Positions 1 through 8,804 of a stretch of 64,000 nucleotides of DNA are shown one piece after another (position 1 is the first letter of the stretch; each line of letters begins with the position of its first letter). The position numbers were made by a program, and so were the translations under genes. The notes under the pieces are model-generated. The model had not been told where the DNA came from. It ran no database searches and was given only the letters and a program-made list of their open reading frames with translations. Source of the DNA: Providencia stuartii. Its GTDB lineage: Bacteria; Pseudomonadota; Gammaproteobacteria; Enterobacterales; Enterobacteriaceae. The stretch lies in assembly GCA_900455155.1 (NCBI GenBank), contig UGUC01000002.1, positions 806,001 through 870,000 on the forward strand. The letters run 5' to 3'.

Positions 1-24
1 CTAAATTCATTGATGCGCCTCATG

Positions 25-271
25 GTGTACTGCCGCATAGGCAGCTTAGAAAGCCATCAAGATAAACCATGAGATCATCCAGTAGTGTACTGCCGCATAG
101 GCAGCTTAGAAAAAATCATCATGATGAAAGAAAGCCAACATGCCGTGTACTGCCGCATAGGCAGCTTAGAAAAAATCCTTAATGGCGAATGAGAACGTGA
201 TTACGTGTACTGCCGCATAGGCAGCTTAGAAATTGGCGATATCGCACTCATGGATGATTTTTTGGTGTACT
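25..271 (+). CRISPR. Type I-F CRISPR array 1 (3' end)
   Basis: Four identical 28-nt repeats start at 25, 85, 145 and 205, each followed by a 32-nt spacer. A fifth repeat at 265 keeps only its first 7 nt. The repeat core CTGCC-GCATA-GGCAG followed by CTTAGAAA is the type I-F hairpin repeat. The degenerate last repeat marks the leader-distal end, so leader and cas genes, if present, lie left of the window. The repeat differs at three positions (3, 4 and 12) from the array at 6177. Processing would be by Cas6f, which is not encoded here. Confidence 0.95.
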
Positions 272-371
272 CCGGATGCAACTCCCGCTATCGCTGGCAA
301 CACCAGAGGAAATTGTAAAACCAAAACAAATAGTGAAAGTAAAACAAATTATGCGGGAACCATATATTTGA
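272..371 (+). other. Open reading-frame tail fused to the CRISPR end
   Basis: Directly after the truncated fifth repeat one frame is open for about 33 codons and stops with TGA at 369-371. It encodes a Lys/Gln/Val-rich tail (ATPEEIVKPKQIVKVKQ). There is no start or ribosome site of its own, and the frame simply runs out of the last spacer. It may be the 3' remnant of a gene cut when the array end was truncated, or chance. No family is recognised. Confidence 0.2.
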
Positions 372-392
372 CATAACCTAAAACAGCAAAGT

Positions 393-887
393 TTATCGAT
401 TATATTCGTGAAGCATTACACCATCAACATGCAAAAAGGCATCTCTTAGTATTCCCAATGATTGAAACTCATTTAACTTATGATAATACGTCGACTCTAC
501 CTGTTCACGGGTAAGGCCTGTGAGGTAATCACTTTGTTGATTTGTTTCCCAATAAATCTCACCTTTTCCTTTTATGAAGTATCCTCTTAAAAATCCAGGC
601 CATTTATCACGCATGTTAGATATCAACAGAGCGTGGCTATCAGGCTGTGTTGCTTGAAATTCATGAAAAAAATCACCCCTAAAGATAAAAATATTATTGC
701 ATTTAGTACATTGATAGATATCTCTTACATACTTGTATGCTACAGAAGCAAAATTATCTCTAGACTCCCCTTCTAGTTCATCAAGAAAATCATAGAAGTC
801 TTGATCAGAGATGTAATAAGCCTTATAACTAAGATAATCTGTATTATCCCTAATTATATGACCGCAGCTACATTGAAACTTAGACAT
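393..887 (-). CDS. Hypothetical protein with two Cys pairs
   Basis: This encodes a 164-aa soluble protein of unrecognised function. It has CSCGH near residues 6-10 and CTKCNN near 60-65, spaced as in a four-Cys zinc ribbon. The rest is rich in aromatic and acidic residues, with no signal peptide or membrane segment. The ATG at 887 is preceded by a good GAGGT ribosome site. The size and acidic, aromatic composition resemble small immunity proteins of toxin systems, but that is only an impression. It stands alone, facing the CRISPR array end. Confidence 0.6.
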   Translation of the reverse strand: MSKFQCSCGHIIRDNTDYLSYKAYYISDQDFYDFLDELEGESRDNFASVAYKYVRDIYQCTKCNNIFIFRGDFFHEFQATQPDSHALLISNMRDKWPGFLRGYFIKGKGEIYWETNQQSDYLTGLTREQVESTYYHKLNEFQSLGILRDAFLHVDGVMLHEYNR

Positions 888-1281
888 TTAATATTGACCT
901 CATAATTCTGGATTTAGAATAAGATTATCACCAATATTAATAATACATAATGTTAGATAAAAACATCATAAATATCTTAAAATTACCTAGAGTGATAAAT
1001 ATAACAGTATGTTAAATAAAAACACACTGAATTGACGTAAACACGGGCTTATAGGCTTACAAATCAAACTTGCTCATGGATATCTTATCAATTAATCTCT
1101 TTAGTAAATGGTCATTATTTTTTCCACACTGGGGATGGCTAATTTTTGAGGCGCTTAACCCATGATATTGGGTACGACTCATTGTATTTATTGCTTAGTC
1201 AAGTGAGATAATCTTTGATTAAAATACACTAGTATGAAAAGATTACCATTAATGTATTAGAGTAAGAGGAAATGCGTGTCA

Positions 1282-2061
1282 ATGAAGGCAATATATTTAT
1301 TACTGGGGTTGCTGTTTTCATCTTTTGCATTCTCAGCTGAAAACTCAGTGATGATCCTTGGCGATGATTATAGGCATACCTTAGTTAAGGAGCTAGAAGG
1401 GGCAACATTTGTAACTCATGGAAAGAATGACTCACTCATTCAGCAGGTTAAACAAGCATTTAATCAAGACAGTATTATTTTGGTTATTAACATGGCGGAT
1501 GGACCAACTCAAAATCTTAGAGAATCCATCTTAATAGCAAGGCAATCAGGTCATAATTCTGTCCAAGTTTATTATCATGGTAAGCATTTACCAAAAGAGA
1601 TGCTTAATGATGATGACTTTAAAAAGCTAATGACACTTGTTGTTAAGGAAGTTAACGAATTATTGGATCTGTATGAAATCCAAATAACAGGGGCTTATTA
1701 TGATTGGGAAAGAGATTTTCCAGAAAAATTTCAGTTACAAAAAAATATTATGGCTAAATTTAGTCCAGAGCCTAACACGTTAATGACTGAAATACATAGT
1801 TATGCCTATGTGTTTACAAAGGAAGAAGCAAGTAATAATACTATCATCACTGATGGAACGGTATTGGCATTTGCTTGTCAGGATGTCATTGGTAATGCGA
1901 CTGTTCGAAGCCAAGATCCCATAAAGAGAGGTGGGAATTATTCTCACATAGTATTGGAGTTAGAAAAGCCAACATTAATCCCTTTACACGCACGATGCTT
2001 AGGTACATTAAATAACACGTTAGCTATGGCTTTTATTACTTTATTAGAGAATGAGAAATAA
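1282..2061 (+). CDS. Hypothetical exported protein
   Basis: A 259-aa protein of unknown function. The start chosen is ATG 1282, about 9 nt after an AGAGGAA ribosome site; the GTG at 1276 is too close to that site. A signal peptide ending near AFSA is followed by a mature domain without membrane segments. The N-terminal half reads like a Rossmann-type alpha/beta fold (hydrophobic strands VMILGDDY and SIILVINMADG), and a later region contains a possible extracytoplasmic domain with two Cys (ACQD, ARCLG). It is monocistronic. No family was recognised. Confidence 0.65.
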   Translation: MKAIYLLLGLLFSSFAFSAENSVMILGDDYRHTLVKELEGATFVTHGKNDSLIQQVKQAFNQDSIILVINMADGPTQNLRESILIARQSGHNSVQVYYHGKHLPKEMLNDDDFKKLMTLVVKEVNELLDLYEIQITGAYYDWERDFPEKFQLQKNIMAKFSPEPNTLMTEIHSYAYVFTKEEASNNTIITDGTVLAFACQDVIGNATVRSQDPIKRGGNYSHIVLELEKPTLIPLHARCLGTLNNTLAMAFITLLENEK

Positions 2062-2632
2062 TGAAATATCATGATAATTTTAATGTATTCACTATCTCAT
2101 TTTTTTAAATACCTGTTTATAAACAGATGTTTGAATGATGAATGGAGCTATTAACGAATACGCACTAAACTCCTGAATATATAATAGTATTCAATTTGTC
2201 AGGCTGTATGTTATGAAATATTTAGAGCGTTATCTGTATCACATCATCTATTGAATTTTATGATAAATATAACGGTATCATTATCAATTTAACTATTTAA
2301 ATTTATCAATATATTCATGCTAAATAGAGTATATTGATTGAAATAAACACCACTTATACAATTTAACGGAAAAATTCTTTTAGCGAAGAAGCTTTAAACC
2401 CTATTTAAATCCTTTACAGAACAGTATGTTTATTCTGTTTTATATAGAGTGCATATCAATCTCAGGTGCCTCAGCTAGAAACTATCCGAAGGTATTAGCA
2501 ATGGGGCATCATTTCATTTGGTTTGCGGCAATTGAAAAAGTTATTGATGCTTTAGATAAATGATCGCTGATAAAATTAGCAAACATGATATTTTCAGAAT
2601 TACATTAAAATCAGATAGTTAAAAAAATATAA
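2062..2632. other. AT-rich intergenic region with one doubtful 45-codon ORF
   Basis: Mostly AT-rich non-coding sequence. One short plus-strand ORF at 2426-2563 could encode a 45-aa peptide beginning MFILFYIEC. It has no convincing ribosome site and no recognised relative, so it may be a gene relic. Nothing else is supported here. Confidence 0.25.
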
Positions 2633-2860
2633 CTATTGAAAATGAATTGACAATTTTCCGAGTGATTTAAGCGCGGTAATTGCGACCTCTTTATTAGGAT
2701 CAAAGCAAAGCTCTATTAATCGGTTTAAGGTTTCTTCATTTTGAATTGCGTATTTGTAATCACCAAGGATGGATATCGCAGTGAGTTTAACTTCATTATT
2801 AGTTCCTTGTGTGAGCTGGATTAGTGTATTTAATATGATTTTTTGTCGTGAATGATTCAT
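2633..2860 (-). CDS. Small HEAT-repeat-like protein
   Basis: A 75-aa helical protein with two tandem HEAT/armadillo-like units, each with the pattern NEVKLTAISILGDY / KEVAITALKSLGKL. Such repeats mediate protein-protein contacts. The protein is much shorter than typical HEAT proteins, so it is either a small adaptor or the remnant of a longer one. It has no signal peptide. The gene is isolated on the minus strand, and no partner can be deduced from its neighbours. Confidence 0.5.
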   Translation of the reverse strand: MNHSRQKIILNTLIQLTQGTNNEVKLTAISILGDYKYAIQNEETLNRLIELCFDPNKEVAITALKSLGKLSIHFQ

Positions 2861-3184
2861 TTATTCATACCTAGCTAGGATATGTTAAGAAAAATCTGAT
2901 TATAATCAGCCAAAATAGACATCATATTGTTATTTCTCCTTATTGCATTGTTCCTAGATGACAACTTTAATAAAAAGTATATGAGAAATTTGCATTTTAT
3001 AAACAATAGCAACTAAATTTACTACGGATAGGCATCGGTATAATCACCATCTAATGTTAAAATCAGGGCGAAGTAGGTTTTTTATACATCCTATTAGTAA
3101 GATACATGATAGGAAAACTTAATAGCTAGTTAAATTAACTGAGCTAAGAGGTATTTTCACTATTTGAGTATAGAGTGCTAATAA
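2861..3184. other. Intergenic region, nothing recognised
   Basis: AT-rich sequence between the HEAT-like gene and the terminator of the LPMO gene. No ORF with a ribosome site, repeat or RNA motif was seen. Confidence 0.4.
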
Positions 3185-3203
3185 GAGCCCAAAATATGGG
3201 CTC
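3185..3203 (-). terminator. Hairpin after the LPMO gene
   Basis: A seven-bp stem GAGCCCA/TGGGCTC with a 5-nt AT loop lies 45 nt past the stop of the minus-strand LPMO gene. It is followed on that strand by a weakly T-rich tract, so termination is plausible rather than certain. Confidence 0.45.
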
Positions 3204-3248
3204 TCATCTATAAACGTCATTCATGTGTTATTCTCAACAAATTGAATG

Positions 3249-3881
3249 TTAATTACTTAAATTCACATCGATAACTTGATAAAAAGCATTTTGGGTATTA
3301 TCAACATCCCATGTTGCAAGAATAACATGGTAACCTTCATGATCAGCGGGCACATCACATATAAAGTTGATATCCACTTCGATCAATGGCATTGCTCCAT
3401 GATCATCTCTTTGACAAAATGGCGTTAACTCAAAAGCTGAACGAGTTAATGGTGCTGATTGGTCCCAGCCATTTTTTGTAATAAAAAACCGCCAATTATC
3501 GGTTGCATGAGCCATAGTTAGATACCAAGTGAAGGTATTGAGACCCGATTTCATATCAATTTTATGCCAACGGGTAGGTGTTTGCACATCAAGAGGACTG
3601 AAACGTTCTATACCACCTCCGCTAGCTATTAATCCATCAGGAGGCCCAGATTCTGGAAAGCCTTTTTGAGTTTCAATGCTCTGAGGTTCATATTCTGGCC
3701 CTAATCCACAATCATTGTTTAATGGTGTTTTTGGCTCCTTAAGATAGTCGTTAAAGCTACATAGATAAGCGCGACTTTCTGGCATCCTTATATAGCCATG
3801 GGCGCTCGCGTAGAATGAAAATAACGTTAATACAGTGCCTAATATACTTGGATATATTAATGGTATGATTAGATTTTTCAT
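3249..3881 (-). CDS. AA10 lytic polysaccharide monooxygenase (chitin-binding protein)
   Basis: A 210-aa secreted copper enzyme that oxidatively cleaves chitin or cellulose chains. The start chosen is the ATG at 3881, five nt after GAGGTG; a longer in-frame start has no ribosome site. The signal peptide ends at ...YASA with His28 as the new N-terminus, as needed for the copper histidine brace. His125 (motif TMAHATDNW) is the second ligand, and the C-terminal WDVDNTQNAFYQVIDV motif supplies the axial aromatic residue. Two Cys pairs probably form disulfides. There is no extra carbohydrate-binding module, so this is the minimal single-domain form. It may act on environmental chitin or as a host-surface adhesin. 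Confidence 0.93.
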   Translation of the reverse strand: MKNLIIPLIYPSILGTVLTLFSFYASAHGYIRMPESRAYLCSFNDYLKEPKTPLNNDCGLGPEYEPQSIETQKGFPESGPPDGLIASGGGIERFSPLDVQTPTRWHKIDMKSGLNTFTWYLTMAHATDNWRFFITKNGWDQSAPLTRSAFELTPFCQRDDHGAMPLIEVDINFICDVPADHEGYHVILATWDVDNTQNAFYQVIDVNLSN

Positions 3882-4131
3882 AATCACCTCGGACATAAAG
3901 ATAAAGAATATTTACTGATCGATTATTGAATGATGTGTCAGAGAACTCATTCATCGTTTCAGTAATAATATTTTTATCATACTGACTTGCAGCAAAATTG
4001 AATAATTTAGTTCTTTATTTATTAAATTTTGCGTCATCTTTGCTGATTAATCATCTAATTAGTTAAATCTAAGTATTATTTAATGAGATTTAAGGGTATG
4101 AGAAGTTGAAATAGGGTAGAGTGGTATTATC
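3882..4131. other. Promoter region of the LPMO gene
   Basis: AT-rich sequence upstream of the LPMO start. No specific operator was recognised. Confidence 0.3.
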
Positions 4132-4159
4132 CTAACCCTCCAAAGGAAAAGAGGGTTAG
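4132..4159 (-). terminator. Hairpin after the small secreted-peptide gene
   Basis: A perfect 9-bp stem CTAACCCTC/GAGGGTTAG with a 10-nt loop sits 26 nt beyond the stop of the 54-aa gene. A clear T-run is missing, so its termination strength is uncertain. Confidence 0.45.
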
Positions 4160-4184
4160 AACCAATAGCATTATTCAATCAGCA

Positions 4185-4349
4185 TTAGGGGCCTTCGCCG
4201 CCTGAATCAATCCCTCCCATTCCTGGTGTATAAGTTATGCAATCTGGTTTGCCTGTAACAGGATTTGGTTCAGGTGAGCACCAAGTAACAGTGTTAGTCG
4301 CGTAAGCCGATGAACAAAGAATTGAAATAATAAATAATAGTTTTTTCAT
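4185..4349 (-). CDS. Small secreted peptide (54 aa)
   Basis: A short gene of unknown function. A strong GAAGGAAG ribosome site lies 5 nt before ATG 4349. The product starts with a textbook signal peptide ending SSAYA (residues 1-17). The mature part of about 37 residues contains two Cys (WCSPEPN and PDCITYT) that could form a disulfide, and a Gly-rich tail GGIDSGGEGP. It is near the LPMO gene but separately transcribed. The good start context and signal peptide make it likely real despite its size. Confidence 0.6.
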   Translation of the reverse strand: MKKLLFIISILCSSAYATNTVTWCSPEPNPVTGKPDCITYTPGMGGIDSGGEGP

Positions 4350-4652
4350 GATTACTTCCTTCTATTTGATAATCATGACTACTTTATTTTAATTATGTAG
4401 GCGAAGTTCATATTCCATTACTTAATGTGATGGGTGTCTCTTAAATCATCTTTTATTTAAGTGATTGATTTAATGCTCTTAAAAATAAGAGATGATATTT
4501 TACTATATGGGTAATTTATAGGTTAAGGTTGTTATAGCGTAATCATTAAAATATTTTATTGATTATGGTGTAACTGATATTGTGTATAACGTGATGTGTT
4601 AGTATGGAGAGATAAAGGTATTTAAATGATTCAAATAATTAACAATAAATTA
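4350..4652. other. Intergenic region, nothing recognised
   Basis: AT-rich promoter-type sequence upstream of the small peptide gene. No gene or motif was seen. Confidence 0.35.
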
Positions 4653-4676
4653 GGCGAACCTACTAAAAGGTTCGCC
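4653..4676 (-). terminator. Rho-independent terminator of the phosphoethanolamine-transferase remnant
   Basis: A nine-bp stem GGCGAACCT/AGGTTCGCC is followed on the minus strand by TAATTTATTG. It begins about 10 nt after the repaired stop codon at 4686, as expected for the original gene end. Confidence 0.65.
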
Positions 4677-4685
4677 ATTCAATCA

Positions 4686-5310
4686 TTATTTAATACTGTC
4701 ATCTAATAATTCATTGAAATAAATGATTTTTTGGTCAAAATCAATAGCTATATTTTGATCTTTACACTCATTATTAGATATCATTTTACAGGAAGATTGT
4801 ATGTTTTTTTTCATGGATGCCTAACCATTCAGCTAATAAATGAAATAAATTCAGTCCACTCCTTTGCGCTGATATTATCTCTCTCGTATTTGAATCTGAA
4901 GAAGTAATAAAAAGAGGCGTTTCAAAATTTTGACGATGTTTATCATCATGGATTAGATCTTGTTGATTATCAATAAAAGAAAGCCCATGATCTGAAAAAT
5001 ATAACATAGACCATGAGTTTTTAGACTTTGATAATATGTCATGTAATAGAGATAACTGTAAATCAGTATTTTTTATACTTTGAACATAGCAAGATAAATC
5101 TTTGCTTTTATAAAATTCATCATACTTATTTGAGATCCTTTTACAAAATGGAGAGTGGCTACCAATTAAATGAACAACAATCAGTTTTTTCTTTGCAGGA
5201 TTGTCGATGGACTCAATAAACTTGGGAATAATAGGGCCATCTTCTGTTAGTGGGTATACAAAGCTGTTTCTATATTTACTTTTAGTGTGAGCAGTCGCAC
5301 ATTTGCAAAA
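4686..5310 (-). pseudogene. Phosphoethanolamine transferase/sulfatase-like gene, 5'-truncated and frameshifted
   Basis: This is the C-terminal part of an alkaline-phosphatase-superfamily membrane enzyme of the EptA/EptB/OpgE type, which transfers phosphoethanolamine to lipid A or glucans. An open frame from 5310 encodes KKLIVVHLIGSHSPF, then YVQSIKNTDLQLSLLHD, then YFSDHGLSFI (metal-binding Asp-His) and ETPLFITSSDS, all typical of this family. The frame has no usable start, a stop at 5311-5313 blocks it upstream, and the membrane half is absent. One extra A in an A8 run (4804-4811 on plus) breaks the last 40 codons. Removing it restores a tail ending at 4686. The truncation is real decay; the indel may be sequence error. 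Confidence 0.75.
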
Positions 5311-5416
5311 TTAACCATGATGTTGCTAATAAGGGAAGTAGATACACCAGTATAGATTTATTATGTACTGAGTTATGATTATGTTGTCATTTTTGACGTA
5401 ACTTAGGGGTAATAAT

Positions 5417-5713
5417 ATGTTAAAAGTAATTGCAGAAGATTTTATCCAGCTTGAGGCTATAAATATCGTACTCCCACTTTACCGTGAATTAGTTGAAGCG
5501 ACTAAGCGTGAGCCTCTCTGTATTGCTTATGATTTATATGTTGACCAAAAAGATAGAGGGCATTTTATTTTTATCGAAGAGTGGCCTGATCAAGCAGCCT
5601 TAGATGCACATTGTAAGAGCGAACATTTTCAACGCCTTGTTCCCATGATTAATCAATATCAGCGAAAAGAGCCTTCTTTTATATTTATGGATGACGCTCT
5701 AGCTAAAATATAA
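5417..5713 (+). CDS. Antibiotic biosynthesis monooxygenase (ABM/YgiN-like) domain protein
   Basis: A 98-aa single-domain protein of the dimeric ferredoxin-like ABM fold. Typical features are the N-terminal strand LKVIAEDFIQ, the central strand-loop GHFIFIEEWPDQAALDAHCKSEHFQ, and the helix after it. E. coli YgiN is a quinol monooxygenase of this family; the substrate here is unknown. The ATG at 5417 follows AGGGGTAAT. It is monocistronic and ends before the leader of CRISPR array 2. Confidence 0.85.
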   Translation: MLKVIAEDFIQLEAINIVLPLYRELVEATKREPLCIAYDLYVDQKDRGHFIFIEEWPDQAALDAHCKSEHFQRLVPMINQYQRKEPSFIFMDDALAKI

Positions 5714-6176
5714 ACACTATAGAATTTCTTTTCGATAAAAATCATTTGGGTAACTCTATTTTAATGCCATTAGTGTATAGCTGATGGTTATTTTATTTTT
5801 AATGGTGATGCAGAAAGGGCTAGGGGATAATTGGTCAATAGGTATGTTTAACTTTACTTATTTGGTTAACCGGGATTTTATTTTTTCTAAAAGGTAAAAA
5901 GCGACTTTCAGCTTAACTAATGATTTTATAGGGCCATCAAACTATCTGTTAGGTGTGTGTGAAATATTTATTTTAATAGTATTTAATGTATAAAAGGTTG
6001 GGTTAATTTTTTCGTCTAATCAGCAAGTGATTTTCCTTGTTTTTTACCCTTTAAATTTTTAAAGTTTTTATATCCTTTTAAAACAATAGGTTATGTTACC
6101 TGATAAAAAAGAAGGTATTTAAGGGGAAATTGTTATAATTTACTGTTGCATAAAGTTTTTTTACTGATAATTTATA
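5714..6176. other. AT-rich region including the probable leader of CRISPR array 2
   Basis: No ORF is supported. The last 150-200 bp before the first repeat are strongly AT-rich, with T-runs and a TATAAT at about 6133. They lie on the non-degenerate side of array 2, so they are the probable leader and promoter. Confidence 0.45.
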
Positions 6177-6384
6177 GTTCACTGCCGTATAGGCAGCTTA
6201 GAAACCACGACTGTGATTGTTGCTGTTGTTTCTGGCGTTCACTGCCGTATAGGCAGCTTAGAAAAGCTGCAATGACAACAGTTTCTATAGTGCTGAGTTC
6301 ACTGCCGTATAGGCAGCTTAGAAAATTGCTATAATTCGACCGAAATCATCTGGGTAGCTCACTGCCATATAGGCAGCTTAAAAA
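6177..6384 (+). CRISPR. Type I-F CRISPR array 2 (short, orphan)
   Basis: Repeats of 28 nt start at 6177, 6237, 6297 and 6357 with three 32-nt spacers. The first three repeats are identical and match the common I-F consensus (GTTCACTGCCGTATAGGCAG + CTTAGAAA). The fourth carries three changes and is the terminal degenerate copy, so transcription is left to right. No cas gene is nearby. The array probably shares Cas proteins with array 1 or with a locus outside the window. Confidence 0.96.
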
Positions 6385-6612
6385 TACGTTTTAATATAAC
6401 TTAAAATTTCTACCTTATCCTTTCTAGCACACCCTCAATAAGATTTAGTGATTTTCACTTATCATGCAGAATAAAAGACTGTTAGCCTTGATGCGAAGTC
6501 AGAATAAGGCTTATGATATTTTGTACAGGGAGATTATTATAGGAATATTACCTATGGTGAGGAGGGGTGTTGATGTGTATTTTGAAAATACCAGCTCGGT
6601 GGAGGTATTTAT

Positions 6613-7092
6613 ATGAATAAGCTTTTTCGAATGTGCAACCTATTGCTATTAACTGCAAGCTTCTCAATGGTCTCTTTATCTTCCTATGCAGATCCCAATG
6701 GCGGTCATGGTCATGGTCATGGGCAAGGAAAAGAGCATCAAAAAAATAAGCCTAACAAAGGTCATAATGGTAACGGAAAAGAAAAAGCAGATCATTTATC
6801 CTTAAATAAGAGTAATTCAATATCAGTATCATTAACTTACAATGAAGCAAGAGCACTCGCTTTAGACAGTGGTATTACAGGCTATCACGCGTTACCACCC
6901 GGTATTGCCAAAAACTTAGCTAGGGGGAAACCATTGCCGCCAGGGATAGCTAAAAAGGTTGTTCCACCTTCTATGCTTGTACAATTACCTCATTATCCAG
7001 GCTATGAATGGAGTATTGTTGGTAATGACTTAGTACTTATTGCATTAAGTACAGCGGTAGTCACTTCGATTATTAATAATGTATTTGACTGA
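6613..7092 (+). CDS. CigR/RcnB-family exported membrane protein
   Basis: A 159-aa protein related to the Salmonella anti-virulence regulator CigR and the RcnB family. After a signal peptide ending SSYA come a Gly/His/Lys-rich linker (residues about 27-55) and the family core: duplicated LPPGIAKNLARGKPLPPGIAKK, then PGYEW, DLVLIA and a C-terminal hydrophobic segment. CigR is an inner-membrane protein that restrains virulence gene expression in Salmonella; the function here is unproven. The histidines could bind metal. It is monocistronic, with an AGGT ribosome region before the ATG. Confidence 0.8.
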   Translation: MNKLFRMCNLLLLTASFSMVSLSSYADPNGGHGHGHGQGKEHQKNKPNKGHNGNGKEKADHLSLNKSNSISVSLTYNEARALALDSGITGYHALPPGIAKNLARGKPLPPGIAKKVVPPSMLVQLPHYPGYEWSIVGNDLVLIALSTAVVTSIINNVFD

Positions 7093-7177
7093 TCTTAGTA
7101 ATGTGTATTGAAGCCATTAAGTAATATATACCTGTTAAATTGAAAAAGACCGTTCATTTGATAAACGTTATCCCATT

Positions 7178-7199
7178 AGCCCTCAATTTTTTGAGGGCT
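7178..7199. terminator. Hairpin between convergent genes
   Basis: A perfect 9-bp stem AGCCCTCAA/TTGAGGGCT with a T4 loop lies between the stops of the CigR-like gene and the DUF305 gene. It can serve both directions, although neither side has a long T-run. Confidence 0.55.
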
Positions 7200-7217
7200 A
7201 TGCAATCAAAGGGATTA

Positions 7218-7583
7218 TTATTTCGTTTTATTCTTTTCTAACCATTTTTGCATTTGCTCTATTTCTGGACCTTGGGCGTTAATAATCTCTTCTGCAAGCT
7301 TTCTCATTTCAGGGTCGGTGCCATATTTTAATTCAATTTTTGCCATATCAATTGCCCCTAGGTGATGAGCGATCATACCTTGCGCAAATGCAATATCTGC
7401 ATTCTCTTCATTCATACCTTTGGCCATATCTGCATGCATTTTATCCATAGATTGGTTTAACTCTTTTTGCATTTCGTTGCTGGCAGGAGCTTGAGCATGC
7501 ATAGAATGATTTGAATTAGCAAAAGAACTAAAGGAGGCGATGCTAATGGTTAAAATTGCAGCGATAGGAAGCATTTTTTTCAT
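7218..7583 (-). CDS. DUF305 family exported protein
   Basis: A 121-aa periplasmic protein with a signal peptide ending SSFA and a DUF305 domain, a ferritin-like helical bundle also found in the copper-binding protein CopM. The diagnostic motif FAQGMIAHHLGAIDMAKIEL (residues about 67-86) carries the conserved His-His pair, and the Met/His-rich N-terminus (HSMHAQ, MDKMHADM) suits copper or other metal binding. It is monocistronic on the minus strand. A metal-tolerance role is inferred. Confidence 0.88.
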   Translation of the reverse strand: MKKMLPIAAILTISIASFSSFANSNHSMHAQAPASNEMQKELNQSMDKMHADMAKGMNEENADIAFAQGMIAHHLGAIDMAKIELKYGTDPEMRKLAEEIINAQGPEIEQMQKWLEKNKTK

Positions 7584-8804
7584 GATAAATACCTTATTAA
7601 AAGGGGATTAAGTTAGGTTGACGATAAAGCTTCCCCTAAGGTTAAGGTCAATGGGGTAATAACAGATTTAACTTATTTTACATATAAATTGATTTTTATA
7701 CTTAACTCATTTAATTGAGAGAGACGCAGTGAGTCTAAAAATAGTGGTATGATAAAATGAAATAACGATTCTTTATAATAGTGATCTATATCAAAAATTT
7801 CGAATAAGCGCTTATCTGTTTTTTACCGGTTTATATAAATCGAATGGATAATTAGATGCGTGGTATTATTGGTTTTATGTATTGTTCGCCATGTAAATAT
7901 ACTCTTTAATTATTTTTAAATATGGGGTTTATGTGGTAATTGATTGATTTTAAGGTTGAAGTTTTTTTAGGCTTTATTGTTAAAGTATATCTTTTTATTT
8001 AAATTTCATAAAATAAATTATCAATGTTAATGATAATGATTTCTATTTGAGAGTCTATTCTAGGTTGTTATATACTCTGATTTAAACAGGTGTGGTGATG
8101 ATTCAGGGGTTATTAATGGCTATGCAGAAATAGTCTCTTAATACGGGGGAGATTAAGAATAATTAGGTTGGGTTAATTCTATAAATATTAAAAATCCTTT
8201 TTATAGCTAATGGAGTGAAGCTGTTATATTTATTACGTTTTTAAAATTATTTATATTATTAAATAATGGTCTTCACAATAAATAGCAGGCAGGAAAATTT
8301 TTATAAAAATGAAAATTAACATAGATATTTTATTCTGTAAATTTGAATCCTTATTTGAGTGATAATCAACTCATTATTTTTACTGTTATTTACTGATGTT
8401 CAAAGTGTTGCTATGCCATCAAAAATAATATTGAAAGTTATTGCAAATAACAGTTACTGATAGGGGAGCGCATCTGCAATGTTGTATGTTTATTTGTTGA
8501 ATTTTTATGCAGTCATTGTGCTTAAAAAAAGGAAATGGAGTGGGGGAAAGAATCAATGTATGAGGCTTTATGATGCAGATCACATAATAAATTCTTATGT
8601 TTTCATTGTGGTTATTATATGAAAGGTAATTGAAATTTATATAGGCAATATAATAGTCTTAATTTTGCTATTTTTCCATTCTGTAGGCCTAAATTTATCC
8701 TAAGTTAGGATAATTGTTTAATCGTCTGTTTTTTAATGATATTTGTTATTTTTTTATTCGATTTGGCCATGGTTATAGCGTAAAAAGAAGTAAAATACCT
8801 ACAA
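7584..8804. other. 1.2 kb gene-free region upstream of the hemophilin gene
   Basis: Very AT-rich, with no ORF that has a credible ribosome site. A Fur-box-like stretch is present at about 8022-8046 (AATGTTAATGATAATGATTT), far from any annotated start. A small RNA or lost gene is possible but not shown. Confidence 0.4.
8022..8046. promoter_or_regulatory. Possible Fur box without an adjacent gene
   Basis: The sequence TTAATGATAATGATTTC resembles the GATAAT-type Fur consensus. It lies about 900 bp upstream of the hemophilin gene and has no recognised target. Confidence 0.3.

Noticed and set aside
5028..5219. A plus-strand ORF of 63 codons
   Set aside because: It lies antisense over the phosphoethanolamine-transferase remnant, whose minus-strand frame carries clear family motifs.
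6146..6334. A 62-codon ORF with SSLPYRQLR repeats
   Set aside because: It is the translation of the CRISPR repeats and spacers of array 2, not a protein gene.
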